Shown: positions 37,350-50,342, counted from the first letter of the stretch. The stretch is DNA of 64,000 nt from Cacajao melanocephalus (GCA_963573385.1 CAUYLG010038459.1:1-64000), one strand, 5' to 3'. Made by a program: numbers and translations. Notes: generated from the sequence alone by a model not told the origin.

Positions 37350-38770
37350 TGAGAAATTAAAACCTATTATAAAATGCAGTAATTAAGATAATGAGATAAC
37401 TGGCACAGGGATAGTCAAACAGACCAGAAGAATAAAATAAAGTCCAGAAGCAGATCCCACACAAAGACAAACTCTTGATTTCTGGCTTCAATAATCCAGA
37501 AGAGCAATGAGGAAGAACGGTCCTTTCAATAAATGATACTGAGTCAATGGGATATCCAAGTGGGGAAAAATTAATTTTGACTCATACCTCATGCCACACA
37601 CAGACCAAAAAAAATCAATTCTATGTGGATTGTGGAATTAAATGTGACAAGTTAACCAATAAATGTTACGGAAGATAACATTAAATAATGCATTCTTAGT
37701 TTGGATAGGTGATAATTTTTTATACAGGACATAAAAGCACTGACATAAAGGAAACTATCAATAAAATGAGCTAAAATAAAATTGTGAACCTTTATCCACC
37801 AAAAGAGTGAAAAGAAAAACCACAGAGTGGGAAGAAGGTATTTGCAAAATATAAACTCAACAAAAGATGTACCAAATATAGATGAAGAATCCCTTCGTAT
37901 CAATATGGAAAAGGGAGACAACCCATTTTTTTAATGGTTGAAAGACTCAAACAGGCACTTTACAAAAGCGGATATCCAAATGGCTAGGAAAAAATATGAA
38001 AACGTTTTTATCTCACTAGTAGTCAGCAGATAATGCAAATTAAAACCACCCTGACATACCACTATCGATGTACCAGAATGGCTAAAATTAAGATGACTGA
38101 CAATACTAAGTGATGGCAGGATGTAGGGAAACTGGAACTCTCATACACTACTAATGGGGAACATAAATTGATGCAAACACTTTGGAAACTTTCCAGTAGT
38201 GTCTACTAAAGCTGGTCATCACCTACCCTATGACCCAGCAATTCCACTTCTAGGTGTGTACCCTTTAGAAATGCATTTACCAAAACACCTGTAAAAGAAT
38301 AGTCACAGCAACACTATTCGTAATAGCCTAAAACAGAAAACAACCCTAACGTCCATCAACAGTACAATGGATAAGGAAAACGTGGTACATTCAAATAATG
38401 AAATACTATCTGGTAATGCGTAAACCACTACTACACACAATCATATACATTAATCTCACACACTTAATGTTGGGCAAAAACAAAAGCCAGACACAAAATA
38501 CATATTATATGATTCCATTTATACAAAGTCAAAAACAGGCAAAATTCATCTGTAATGCTAGAAGTCAGAATAGTCATGATCTTTGGATGGTGGAGGCGGG
38601 GTCATGACTGGAAGGAGGCCCAAGAGAGACTCCTGGAAAGCTGGAAATGTTCTATTTCTTCATCTGGGTGGCAGTTACTCAAGTCTGTCCACTTAGTTTT
38701 AATTCACCAACTTGTACACTTAAAATCTGTGTACTTTTCGGATATACACTATACTTTAATAAGAAGCTTT
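37350..38770 (+). mobile_element. Old L1M (ORF2 C-terminus and 3' UTR), sense
   Basis: agatcccacacaaagacaaa, gcaaattaaaaccaccctga, gacccagcaattccacttct and agtacaatggataaggaaaa mark ORF2. It is followed by ggatggtggaggcggggt, cttgtacacttaaaatctgt and atactttaataagaagc of the 3' end. Long but heavily mutated, with no usable frame. Confidence 0.88.
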
Positions 38771-39299
38771 TTAAAAAGCCTAGCTATAAAGGAGAGGAGA
38801 ATGAGAAGGCCATAGCTGGAGGGGGTAATTGGGTTTAGAAAGAGGACTTTCCCAAGGAAAAAAGTTGAGCCTGTAAAACCAGGCTGCAGACGAAAAAGCA
38901 GCTCGTCTCTCACTAAGATGGAAGAGACTCTCCCTGCTGTCCACCGGAGCCAGGACTCCGGAGTCCACCAATACCCTGGCCATGCATAGTAAGTGCATAA
39001 CAAACTCATTGATTGAGACAGTCACCTCTGGGCGATGCTTCCAGCTTAGAGGGCTGGCAAATATCTCTTTAATTGTCATTCCTAATCACACCTCAGAGAA
39101 CTAGAGACTTCATCTTATTAAGAATTCTAGCAACTCGGCCAAATAGCCAAAGTGCATGATTCCCATCTTCAGAGAGGAAACAGACACACTTAGTGGGTTA
39201 GCAGCTGTCCCCTAAAATCACACGGTCCCTCAGAGACCTTGGATTCTGAGATGCTCTGTCAGGCAAGTCCACAGTGCCGGGGGAATAAGAAAGCAGCCC
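38771..39299. other. Unassigned DNA
   Basis: Nothing firm. ccatgcatagtaagtgcata at 38980-38999 resembles the last bases of an L2 tail. Confidence 0.4.
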
Positions 39300-39470
39300 T
39301 GTGTCATGCAAAGTCACAGATCTCTACTGGAGCCCCAGCTTAACCTCCACAAGCCTCCGTTTCTGTAAAATGGGAATAATAATCTAACAACAATCACTAC
39401 TTCACAACAATTTTGTTTAAAAAAAATACATGTTTGGCATGGACTCAGGTGACCAACAAATGTTTGTTCC
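39300..39470 (+). mobile_element. MIR SINE, sense, diverged
   Basis: ccccagcttaacctccacaa, cctccgtttctgtaaaatgg and gaataataatctaacaac match the MIR core and the following segment. Confidence 0.65.
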
Positions 39471-40274
39471 CTTTCTCCTCTCCTTTCCCTAGGGAAATAG
39501 AAGGTTCTTAGAAGAGAGAAACAGCTCCATTTTGCAAAGAATTCTGCAAACCAGGCATGCAGAGGTCCCTCAGATTCCAGATGACTGTTCTTAGAACCAC
39601 GCCGTCTGCTGGTGCAGCACAGCATTTGCCAGTCTCTAGGATAGCTCATCCCTTTTCCTTTGCACAGTGGTTGTTCAGCTTATTCACATGGGTTTCTGTG
39701 TTTCTACATGGCTTGGGTGTGCGTGCTTTTCCCAGATCAGGGAGGAGGGATGTTGGGAGGGGGAACACACCACAGTACAAGTGCCTGTGTTTGTGTTTCA
39801 AGCTGCAGCTGTTTATTTCCCCAGATGAATTTAAAAACCATTCCAAATTCATCAGCATCTTCTGAGGAACCCTCCTAACTAGCAATATGTTCAATACTCC
39901 AAAGCTGTGGTGGGTAGGAAGCAAGAGGATTGGGAAGGGGGACAGGAGGCGTGAGTTCAGTTTTTCAGCAGTTTCCCTGATGGTCTCTCATAAGCAGTAT
40001 CCAACTCAGCCCATATCACAGCCCTGGATTTCAACGTAATCGCCAACAACCAAGAGCCCTGAGAGGATGGAGAGGCACCACTACACCCAGCTTCATCTTC
40101 CAGCTCTGGCTCAAGGTAAAGAGTGAGGAAAAACGCAGGCAAGCTGAGAGTTACTCCCCGGAAGACAGGGTTGTTCGGATCAGGCATCCATTTCTGAGCC
40201 TTTCCTAGTCATGAGAGATTTAATGTTCCATGCCCACTGTTTTGCACCCATCTAAAGGGCAGAGGACAATATAA
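39471..40274. other. Unassigned DNA
   Basis: About 800 bp with nothing recognised. Overlapping frames on both strands at 39557-39924 have no domain. Confidence 0.45.
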
Positions 40275-40375
40275 AATGCATTTGTGAATTTGAGCTTCCA
40301 CGGGCCTCCATCTGTAAAATGAGACACCGATTAAAGACTCTCAAAGGTCCCTTCCAACTCTGACTTTCTGAGTCA
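40275..40375 (+). mobile_element. MIR SINE fragment, sense
   Basis: gggcctccatctgtaaaatg, agacaccgattaaagac and ggtcccttccaactctgac match the second half of MIR. Confidence 0.65.
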
Positions 40376-42130
40376 TCAAGGGCTTACCACAAAATAAAAT
40401 GGAAAAATAAAATAAAACTAAAGTGAACTCTGCCTTTAAAAAAAAAATGGGGGAGCATTCACTCTGCCTCTGCATTTAACTTGTGGCCCCTGCCATCCTG
40501 GCACAGCCTGACCACAGCCCCCTCCCCCACGGGTGGGGCCAGGACAGGAAATGGTCAAGCACGCAGCATCTTCCCAACCTCCCCTCTGGACCTCGGTCAC
40601 TTCATCTGCTGAGTATTTAATTAGAACTGGTGATGGCTGTTTGGAAAGAGTCAAGGCCAAGAGGGCAGGAAGGCGTCTCCTTGTTCTCAGCTCAGGAGAC
40701 TCAGAGAAAGCCCAACAGCTGGGACAGGTCTCAGTCTAGGTCATCCCCCCACCGGCAGCACTTTGATGGCTTTTTGTGTTCATCAATTCAGACGTTCTCC
40801 TGGGGAAGGCCTTGACTTCAGATGAGGTGGGGCCGCTCTCAGCAGGGTCGTTGGCTCTCCTCGTCCCATTCCCGACGTGGTTTGCTTTCTGAAGCCTGGA
40901 AATACCCGTTTCCATGCCGAGCAAGGCTGCAGCGGTGGCTGCAAAAGGGACCTGGAGATGTTAGCAAACCCAGGCAGGAAGTAACAATGAGCAGATTCAA
41001 CCTGGAAAAATGCGACCTTTGCATCTGGGGATAAATAATCAGAAACACAAATACTCAGGTGGGAGGGAGATGCTTGGAACAGGAAGCAGCCAGACAGCAT
41101 TTGGACGGGAGCTTGCAATGTGATCTGGTGACAAAGAAATTGCTGGGGGATTCATGAGCTGGATGCATGGAGGTGATACCCCAACAAGAACAAGGAAGAA
41201 CAAGCGGGAGGCCAAGCAGCTGTCCTTTGCCTCCCTGGAGGCCAGCACTACATGGACCAAGGGTTTGAGATGGCAGCAAGCGAGGCTCGGGTCAGACTCT
41301 AGAAACATAAGGAGATACTATGTGAGGGGATGGGCAAGCCCCTGGGAAGAAGTTTGAAGGACCCTGACATGCACAGCCTGTCCAGAGCTGGGGCTGTGGA
41401 CGAGGTGACCTTCAAGCATCTGATGCATGAGACTGCATGATTCTGCAGAATACAGCGACTTGACCTGCTTGGTAGGTGTTGCCGGAGACAGGAGATGGAG
41501 CAACTCAAACTAGCCAAAAACTGAATGGAAATTCAAGATCTGGGAAAAACCACATGACCTATCCTGAGTTGGAGACAAAGCTGGGAAAGGAACTCCTATT
41601 TGCAGAGACACAGAATCCCTCCTCCTCAGGCCCACAAGAAATGTATTTTCCAATCCTCGTGTCGCTCCATTGCCTAGGACATACGGGCCTCAAAATGAGG
41701 CTCCAGAGACAATTTCCCACGTACATTAGACTCCGAGGGGCCAATCAAACAGATGCCATTTGACCTGTTCCTTTGCCAACACAGTAGATCTGGAGGGATT
41801 TTGGTTAGATCTTAGGAAGAACTTCCCTCCTGAGTTTTGAGATACTGCATGAGCCAGCAAGAGAGGCAGTTTATATTCTCTCTTCCTACAGACAGTTTAT
41901 AGGCTAGATTACACTCAGAGATGTATAGAAAGAAAACATCCCCTTCAACTACAGCATAGTGAGAAAGTTACAGGTGCACCTCACTTCAAACAAACTTGAT
42001 ATCTGAAAGTCCAGGCTTAAAAAGCGGATCAATTTGGTCGCTTGTTCACTTCTTTGAAAAGCTCACTTTAACAGGCTATAGTAATGCACTTAGATTTGGA
42101 TGTGAATTTTAAGAAGGGCATTCAAAATAG
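40376..42130. other. Unassigned DNA, about 1.75 kb
   Basis: No repeat recognised. Several 60-111 codon frames on both strands overlap one another and show no protein signature. Confidence 0.5.
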
Positions 42131-42413
42131 CTAGGCCAGATGAGATGGCTGATGCCTTTAATCCCAGCGCTTTGGGTGGCTGAGGCAGGAGGATGGCTTG
42201 AAGCCAGAAATTTAAGACAAGCCTTGGTAATATAGTGAGACCCCATCTCTACGAAAGAAAAATTTAAAAATTAGCTAGGCGTAGTGGCACGCACCTGTAG
42301 TCCCAGATACCCAGGAGGCCAAGGCAGAGCATGACTTGAGCCCAGGAGTTACGGACTTCAGTGAGCCAAGATCACACCACCGCACTCCAGCCTGGCCGGT
42401 AGAACCAGACTTA
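42131..42413 (+). mobile_element. AluJ-like SINE, sense
   Basis: Diverged dimeric Alu from gatgagatggctgatgcctt through ttagctaggcgtagtggcac to cactccagcctggccggtag. The A-tail is gone, replaced by a purine-rich gaagaggggagaagagggga stretch. Divergence and lack of tail fit an old AluJ. Confidence 0.9.
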
Positions 42414-42799
42414 ATCAGAGAAGAGGGGAGAAGAGGGGAGGGGAGAGGAACCCAGGAATGCAAAGGTCTCTATGATTCCCGCTGAGTCTTCCTGGGGACC
42501 TTCCAGCTTCCTGATGCGGTATGTGACATGGGAGTCTTAGCTCTTGCAAGAGCTTTAGAGACTCTAGAAAGAAGGAAGGACAAAGGCAGCTGTCTTTCTG
42601 CATGGAGATTCTCCACCGCACCAGACAATCAGGCAGTGTTGAAGTCTCACGGTGACCTCTAAAGCCAGGCCCGAAGAGGGAATAACGGGGAATAATTAGG
42701 ATGGGAGATTACATCTACCTTACAGGTCGGTCATCCCAGAGGCCAGAAAAAGATAAAAGAGTTGGAGGGATCTTTGGATCTGATATTAAGAAGCTAAGA
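42414..42799. other. Unassigned DNA with a purine-rich start
   Basis: 42420-42448 is a GA-rich simple stretch. The remainder is unremarkable. Confidence 0.45.
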
Positions 42800-43050
42800 A
42801 CAACTAATCCTGAGCTTCTGATATATGCTAGGCACTGCACTGGGCCCTTTAACATACATTATATCATTTAATTATTTGTTTCCTTGACAAATATTAAGCA
42901 CCCACCATGTGCCAGCCTTCTCAAAACAATTCAACCATATTACTTTTACAGAGAAGAAAAGTGAAGTGATGTGAAGTATTATATAATTTGTCCATGGTTA
43001 TATGTCCTTTCGTGGCTCAGCTGAAATTCAGATTCCAGCTGGCATTCACA
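42800..43050 (-). mobile_element. MIR SINE, antisense, with an L2-tail-like insert
   Basis: tgatatatgctaggcactgc, cattatatcatttaatt, ttttacagagaagaaaag and tggctcagctgaaattcaga follow antisense MIR order. The middle part ccttgacaaatattaagcac then ccaccatgtgccag looks like an antisense L2 tail, so the copy may be a MIR/L2 composite. Confidence 0.7.
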
Positions 43051-43134
43051 CTGTGTTTTATACCAGAACATTCTTCATCAAGAAACCTTCCCAGCTCTGC
43101 CACTCTTGATTCCACAGCTAGGATGTGCATAGAC

Positions 43135-43136
<2 letters not shown>

Positions 43137-43176
<40 letters not shown>
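43137..43176. repeat. (GT)n microsatellite
   Basis: A pure run of 19-20 GT units. Confidence 0.97.
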
Positions 43177-43179
<3 letters not shown>

Positions 43180-44774
43180 CAGCAAGGTCTGTGCAGACAA
43201 TCTGCAATTACCCGAACTGGCAGAGATGAGTGGTAGCCCAGATAAACCACAGCCCTTGGGTCCTCTGGTCCTTTGGTCCTAGAGGGATTTGTACTCTGCA
43301 TTTGAGGGAGGAAGATCCCAGCACATCTGTGTAATTCAGCTTGGCTTAGGCTAAGATTAATGACTGAATTAGCTCCCACTTCTGAGCATCCTAGCAGCAG
43401 GAGGGAGTGACCCAGAATGAAAGAGGCAGGGAAGAGATTAAGCACCCACCCTCCATTAGTAGCCTCACATGGAGGAAACCCACACATGTACATGGGTCGT
43501 CCTGCATGGCCCTGGGCAATTTCCTGCCTTCTGCTTTCTTCATTAAACACTGACCTCCCCAAATGTGCCTACCACATGATCATCCTCCTTCTTCATCTCA
43601 GAGCAACGCAGGCCTCTGCACTTGAGGGGTGTTCCATCCCAAATGTTTCCTGGTTGCTGCAGCATTAGTCTCTAGTGTAAGCAGCTTATGGAAGCTGGAG
43701 TAAAGAAGAGGGGACCCCCATCTGGGACCATGGTCCTTGAAAAAGGAAAGAGCCAATATGATGTGATTTCCAGAGCCTGCTCCACCTGCTGGTGCCCAGT
43801 ACACCACCATTCACCTAAGGCTTTGATCCCTGAGAAAAATGCAGCTGCCACAAAGCAGGGTTACACTGAAGGGTCTGAATGAGCAGGCATTAGAAGGAGG
43901 AAGAGTAATGGGAAAACCACATAGAAGGGAAGACACAGAAGAGGAAGGCTGAGTGTGCCCAGGGCAGATGCCTCCTAGGCCCACCATCACCTCTCCTGAT
44001 GCCCATAGCAGGAATGAACAGCACACATACCAGTGGGTTTGTCCCAGCACTGCCCCCAGGGGGAGCTGACATTCCACACCACCCCGTCCTCCCTGCCAGA
44101 TCCCCAGGTGGCTCAGGTGGCTCCTGGCACCACACAGCCCTGACACACCACAGCACCCAGTGCTCCTTCCCAATCTTCAAATTTTGCAGCGTCATCCTGT
44201 AGTCTTGCCCCCCTGGGAAGCCTTGCTACCTCTCACTCCTGCCTGCTGACTCCAGACCCATCCACCTGTCTCAGGGATAGTCCTGAGCAGATTGAGTCTC
44301 ACCACAAACACAGCCCATGGGTAATTAAAAGATATCTGCAGGGATCCTGCTCTTCCCTAACCCACAACGTCCCATCTAGGCTGACAGGAGGGAAGACGGG
44401 GTCAGCAGAACAGAGGGAACAGGGAAGAAAATGATAAGTGGAGGATACTCTCAAGTTCGGAGGTGTTCTCTTCCCCTGAACCTTCTTAAGGGGCTGACAA
44501 TCCAAACGGTGGAAGCTAGGACTCCCCTTTCCCTATTCCAAGCTCAGACGGCAGGAACCTCATCCCTGTTGAGGCGGGACATGGTAGTGACTGAGATCTC
44601 AGGCTCAGGGTCTGAATCCCTCACTGGCAGCAAGGGTTCCCAGGAGGGTGAGGCTGGGGGATGACACTTAAAGAATTAAAGGGAACACCAGGTGCTGTGG
44701 CGTGTCAGCGCCGTTGGCACCTGGAGCTACCTGAGGCTCTGGCAGGGAGGATGGTACGGAATGTCAGCTCCTCC
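43177..44774. other. Unassigned DNA, about 1.6 kb
   Basis: No gene recognised. A 181-codon antisense frame (43017-43562) passes through the GT repeat and is judged chance. A faint Alu-right-arm resemblance at about 44690-44755 was not accepted. Confidence 0.5.
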
Positions 44775-44935
44775 AACCCCGGGGGTAGTGCTGGGATGGT
44801 CCTGATCAAGTTGCGTAATTTTGGTTTTCTTATCTGCAAAATAGGGGCAGTGCTAATATATGCTTCATGGAGTTGTTTTAAGAATTAAATGAGTTACTTT
44901 ATATGCCTAGCATGGTAGACGCATCTCTTATTACT
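44775..44935 (+). mobile_element. MIR SINE, sense
   Basis: gttttcttatctgcaaaata, ggggcagtgctaatatatgc, ttaagaattaaatgagttac and atgcctagcatggtag match the MIR second half in order. Confidence 0.85.
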
Positions 44936-45834
44936 AATAACTTCAAAAGCAGCAGTACAGTGATCAGAGAGGGAAGGGCCCAAGATTCCTGAGACTCCAG
45001 TGGCAGGAAGGAGAGAGCAGGTATTCCTGGCAACACTAAAAAGAACACTTCTGGTGACTGGAAAAGCAGGATCGCACCACCAGAGAAGCCTTCAGGACAA
45101 GGAGACAGTTCCTGACATACCAACCCTAGGCAATCGCGTCTGCATCTTTTTTCTGAAGAGTCCATGACAAGTCCAAGTCCACGGCAACAGTATTCATTAT
45201 GACCTTGGAATTTGCCCAATGGCACAGAGCCAGAGGGGGTTGAAAGAAAGAAGAGGGGGCAAAACTAGAGAAGAAGGAGGGGTGGAAAGATAGAGAAAAT
45301 CTGCTACCACCCCAGGGCTCAACCTCTTTCCCCAACAGGTCACCAAATCCCCACAACGTTGTTGAGGGACTCAGGTTCACTCCGCAGGCCTCCCCTCTCT
45401 CCCCTTCTCTCCCCAGTCCCTTCCACCCACCCCTGCTTCTAGCTTTTGCTCTCCTCGGGCTTCTTTTCAGGGTGGGTGGCTCTGAGCAGGTTGCAAATCG
45501 CTGTGGTGTTTTCTTCCCAGACTGAGGAAGGAGATGGGAGAACCAAAGGCAACACTCTCCTGCTATTGAAGAAGCAGGAATTGGAGACGGTTTCAGCTCG
45601 GGAGAAGGATAGGAGCTGATGCACAGAGATCCCAGGCTGCTGTAGGTGGGGGCACCACGGGCTTCCTCTCCAGTCGGCCTCCCCTGTCAACTGGAGCTCC
45701 TGGGCATCTCTGCCTCCCCAGAGCAACTCTACAGTGTATCATCTTTGCTAGGCATTATGCTTTGATCGATTCAACAAACAGCACTAAAAGCGATTATACT
45801 ATCAATGTGTCACACATGGTAAAAAAAAAAAATA
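44936..45834. other. Unassigned DNA
   Basis: About 900 bp, nothing recognised, ending in an A-run at 45821-45832. Confidence 0.45.
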
Positions 45835-45990
45835 GGCCGTCCATGGTGGCTCACACCTGTAATCCCAGTACTTTGGGAAGTCAAGATGGGAGGGTCACTT
45901 GAGGCCAGGAGTTCAAGAGCAGCCTAGTCAACAGCATAGCAAAACCCCATCTCTATTTTTAAAAAATAAAATAAAGAGAAATAAAAATAA
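45835..45990 (+). mobile_element. Free left Alu monomer (FLAM-like), sense
   Basis: A single left arm (ggccgtccatggtggctcac to aaaaccccatctctattttt) runs straight into an A-rich tail, with no right arm. This is either a fossil FLAM or an Alu 3'-truncated after its first monomer. Confidence 0.82.
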
Positions 45991-46159
45991 ATGAGTAAGA
46001 CACAGTCCCTGTTCTAAAAGTCTTCAATCCATCCAGGGGCAAGTATCGCTCTAGAGGGTGTACCAGGTGCTTTGGTAACGTTGTCCAAGTACAGAATGAG
46101 GGGCATTAGATGATGGGTGGATGCAACACAGACAGCATCAGATGACATTTTATTTTTTT
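45991..46159. other. Unassigned DNA
   Basis: Short stretch, nothing recognised. Confidence 0.4.
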
Positions 46160-46386
46160 AGGTTAAGAAAATTCTTTATTTAGTTTTGGTATTAGGTTAA
46201 TGCTAGCCTTATAGAATGAATTGGGAAATGATCCCTACTCTTCTATTTTCTGGGAAAGATTATAGAATTGGTATTATTTTTTCCTTAAATGTTTGGTGGA
46301 TTCCCCAGTGAAACCATCTGAGTCTGGTGTTTTCCTTTTTGGGGAAGTTTCTTTTCTAATTTCACAACTACTTCGATTGCCTTTTT
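46160..46386 (-). mobile_element. Old L1 ORF2 fragment, antisense
   Basis: gttttggtattaggttaatg, ctagccttatagaatgaatt, aaatgtttggtggattccc and gaaaccatctgagtctggtg are the reverse complement of the ORF2 reverse transcriptase region. Confidence 0.82.
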
Positions 46387-46387
46387 T

Positions 46388-46612
46388 TCTTTTTATTTTT
46401 TAATTATACTTTAAGTTCTGGGGTACATATGCAGATCGTGCAGGATTGTTACATAGGTATATACATGCCGTGGTGGTTTGCTACATCCATCCACCCGCAC
46501 CCCCCATCACCTGTCACCTACATTAGGTATTTCTCCTCACGTCATCCCTCCCCAGTCCTCCACTCCCTGCTATCCCTCCCCTAGCCCCCAACCCCCGTAC
46601 AGGCCCCAGCAT
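46388..46612 (-). mobile_element. L1PA-like 3' end, antisense
   Basis: A T-rich start then ttatactttaagttctgggg, tacatatgcagatcgtgcag, tgccgtggtggtttgctaca and a C-rich tract give the reverse complement of a primate L1 3' UTR. It abuts the older L1 ORF2 fragment and is 5'-truncated. Confidence 0.9.
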
Positions 46613-49514
46613 TTTTAAATAACAAGAAAGTCCCGTTTCAATTATCCTGCAAAAATAAAGTCTCTGTTTGATATCAACACGTCTTCAACCTCTCTGGCAC
46701 TAGCTAAGCTTCCTTCTCAACAAAGAGTAGGCAGGCCCCAGTCTCAGACCTCCTGCAAGCAACAGTACCCGGTTAGAAAGGAACGCTGTCGCTCTGTTGT
46801 GCTTGTTTTGATAATTATTGACTGCCTGTTGGCCAGTGATATTGGTTCTCCATTTCTGATAATGATATAATATTTCCCTTTAAAATAAATTTAAGTTTCA
46901 AAAGGGAGCCGATTTAACAAAAAGATTCGGCAAAGAACAGTCCAGATAGCAAATGGCTATGCCTGAAATTAATAGTGAATGGCTATGCCTAAAATTATGA
47001 ATCTAGTAAGCAGTGGTATTCAAACTCATAGTCATGCTATGCAAATAACTGGAATTTGTGAAACCTTTTACTTGTGGAACCCAGAAAAGAGGCAATTGGC
47101 ATCTATGCCTGGAATTGTTAACTCCGTTCATGAGTTTTCTAATTTCCTAACTAGGCAGTAAACTCCCTGCATCTTATCCCTTTGGGGATTCCTAATCCCT
47201 TCATTAGGCAGTTTCATTCATTCAGAATATAGGAAGAAAATTAACTCAGCTGTTAAAGTGGGCACAAAAAAAAAGGAAAATTGAAGCACAAAGGGAATCA
47301 GGGTGGGAGAGCCCACTTTGGCTTATTTTATGACACATTACAATTCACGAAGTATTTCGCCCCCTAAAGTTGTGGGCTACAGATCCCAGATAAGAAAATA
47401 GACCCAGCATGGCTAAGAACCCGCACCAAGGCACACATCACTGAACCTGGTCCTTCACTCTCCATACCCTAAAGTCTTCTTGCTACATCACACTGCTGGG
47501 GAGTCCAGTGGGGAAGGCAGGAGGCAGCTCCCACGCATACTGCTGATGCTCTCAGCCTTCAGCAGGCAGAGCTGGGATGCCAGACCCTGCTCACAGGCGT
47601 GGCCAGACTTGGTCTTAATGCAACCTTCCCAACTCCACACGGCATCATGAGAGCAGTACATAGCAACACACACAAACTCGTAACCACAAACAGGCAGCGT
47701 GTGCAGGGAGCCAGCGGCAAACCGACGCCAGCTCCGCGGGCCCTGAGGCTTCCACTCTGACGCCTTTGAGGGTTCTTGTGTCTGCACAGAACAACACACC
47801 CATCAAATTCCACTCCTTCTGCTTCCTGTTCCTGAAAAGGTGCTAAGACTCCCAGGTCCTCTCTGAGGCCTGAGAAGCCTTCACCCTCCAACGGCCCGTA
47901 GGTGAGCTAAGTATAAGTTCCCTGGGCTGGAAGAGCCCAGAAAGAAGGGATAAACAACATTGCCTAAAATATCCACAGTCAAATATACCCCAGCCGTTAA
48001 CACCTGACAATAATCAATTCCTGAGTGGAAACTCAACTAGGCAGTAATAAGAATACCAGCAGTCACCCTATCCAAGTCGAGAGTCCGACCGTCCAGAGTT
48101 CTGGCCTGGACAGAAAGTCTAGCGGCTGTTCACAGTGAAGTAATATGCAGTCGCAGAGACTCTCAACCCAGAAATGCTCAAGGAATGGCAATCACATTCT
48201 TAGAGACATCAGAATGGACCCAGGGTTCCCTAAGAGTCATTAGGCCATAAATGGCAATTTCCATGAATCATCATGGAACCCTCTGACTTTAGCTAAACTC
48301 AGCAAGCCAAGAGGGATGAGAGAAGGTGGGGCCTCCTAAGTGCATCTGTCCTGCTCAGCAGACACTGACACAGCTAACAGCCCCAACAGCCGTCCTTCCT
48401 GTTGCTTCCATTGTAATTGTCGCTTTGTTTTCCCTTACAACTGTGTGCACAGAACAGGGAAGGCTGGGAGCAAGTGGGGTGCACCATTGCTTTTATTGGT
48501 GCCCGGATGTAAACAGGAGCATGATCTCCTCTGGAGAATAGTCTTCACTCCACACAGGCTCATGAGTCCACTCGCCCTTTGTTCACTCAGAGCAAGTGTC
48601 ACTGGCCTTTTGAGCAGAATGCATCATTACATGCTGTAGGTCCACAGAAGAGCAGAGCAGGAAGGGACCTTGGAGACTGGTGGGAGCTGGGAGAACGCCC
48701 GCAGTTACGGTGCTGCTGGCAAGATCCTTTACAAACGTCCTTAATGTACCAGCATGCTGAATTTCACCACTGAAACTAGGAACAATTCTGTAGGAAAACC
48801 CATAGGGACCAGATGCAACAGAAAACCATAACCCAAACTAAGCCTAGAAATTAAACATAATTGTCCAATTCCACATGTTCCCATTAATATTCTTTCACTT
48901 CTCATTCACTCCTTTTGCCCTTAACAAGTATTTACTTGCAAGCAAGGAGTAATAGCTTCCTAAGGTTTAACAAAAAGATACATAAGAACAACTGTAAATT
49001 GAGGAAACCATCTTTATTCATGTTACTTTTTAGTAAATTGCAATAACATGATCGATTTTTTTATTTTGGTATAGACTACCTCGGTCCAAATCACGGGAAG
49101 ACAGTACTGTCAGATACACAGCGGGAGAATCCGATTTCATACCCAACCTTCTCCTTTTCCAGAATAGAAGTCAAGATCCAGAAAGAAGCCAGTTGGCAGC
49201 AGATGTGGTCCTAGAACCCAGATCTTCCAGTGCTCAGCTCCCTTCTTGAGTTCAGGCACACCATGGACTGAACCACATGCTTCCAGAGCGTACTCAGCTG
49301 TGCACGTGGGGCTGCAGCCGCACGGCAGCATGCAGGAGCCCAGCGTCATCCCATGCCTTACAAGTGCGCCTACAGCAGGACTCTTCAGGAGCGCTCTCTG
49401 GACAGTGCATCCCCACAGAGCAGCCAGTGGGTGACCCTATTTGATCTCCCTTCATACAGTAGCCAAGCAGGACTGCCACACTCTGCCTAAGGCTTCTCCT
49501 AGGCTTTGGGGAGT
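46613..49514. other. Unassigned DNA, about 2.9 kb
   Basis: No gene and no repeat family recognised. It holds a small local duplication at 46952-46998. Antisense frames of 103-110 codons at 47488-47891 overlap in different frames. This is one of the larger repeat-poor stretches. Confidence 0.5.
46952..46998. repeat. Short tandem duplication, 27-bp spacing
   Basis: AATGGCTATGCCTGAAATTA (46952-46971) recurs with one change at 46979-46998. Confidence 0.85.
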
Positions 49515-50342
49515 ATGTTCAAGGGTTTGTAAGCATTTTTGGGCCATGGAACCTCAGGACAGTCAGATGAAATCTATGGACCCCCTCTCAGAATGTTTTT
49601 AAATGCATACAATAATTATCCAGGGCAACAAAAAGACTAAATGTATAGAAATAGAGCTATCCAAATATTTAAATATAAATTTGTGATATAGTAATAGACT
49701 TCCTTCTCTGTCAACACATGAAATACTAAGACCTAGAAATACATCTAAAATTTGGCATAATTTCTAAGTAGAAATTAGTGTGATTTGTTTTTGAGATCTG
49801 TGCAACAAATTCAATGTGATACAAATCTATGTTCTTCTTGTTGTTGTTTTGTTTTGTTTTTGCAGACAGTCTTACTCTGTCACCCAGGCTGGAGTGCAGT
49901 GGCACAATCTCAGCTCACCGCAATCTCTGCCTCCTGGGTTCAAGTGATTCTTGTGCCTCAGCCTCTGAAGTAGCCAGGATTACAGGCACATGCCACCACA
50001 CCTGGCTAGTTTTTGTATTTTTAGTGGAGACAGGGTTTCACCATGTTGGCCAGGCCAGTCTCAAACTCCTGACCTCAGATGATCCACCCACTTTGGCCTC
50101 CCAAAGTGCTGGGATTAGAGGCGTGAGCCACTGTGCCTAGCTTCTATGTGTTATTTCTATTAGTGACAGTCACAGGAATACATCATTATGTAATCATAAT
50201 TTTGTCTATATCATTAATTGAAGTAAATGCTAAATGTCAGTTAAATGTTGGTGAAAACAAAGATGTAATTTTCTATCATTCAAGTTTATGCATTCTACTC
50301 CTGAATTCAAACCACAAAACCCTCAAGATTCAAGAACCCCTG
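49515..50342. mobile_element. Probable hAT (Charlie-like) DNA transposon split by an Alu
   Basis: The left part has gaaatctatggaccccctct, cagaatgtttttaaatgcat. The right part has gttaaatgttggtgaaaac, aaagatgtaattttctatca and the end caagaacccctg. That order, with a terminal repeat of the aagaacccctg type, fits a hAT fossil whose subfamily I cannot name. The left terminus is eroded. Confidence 0.5.
49842..50142 (-). mobile_element. AluSx-like SINE, antisense
   Basis: The T-rich tail carries regular G interruptions (tgttttgttttgtttttg). A full antisense Alu follows, with gacctcagatgatccaccca, an AluSx-type variant. It is inserted in the hAT-like element. Confidence 0.93.

Noticed and set aside
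43017..43562. 181-codon antisense frame
   Set aside because: It runs through the GT microsatellite (His-Thr repeat) and shows no domain.
44690..44755. Alu right-arm remnant
   Set aside because: Some shared spacing with the Alu right arm, but too diverged to call by eye.
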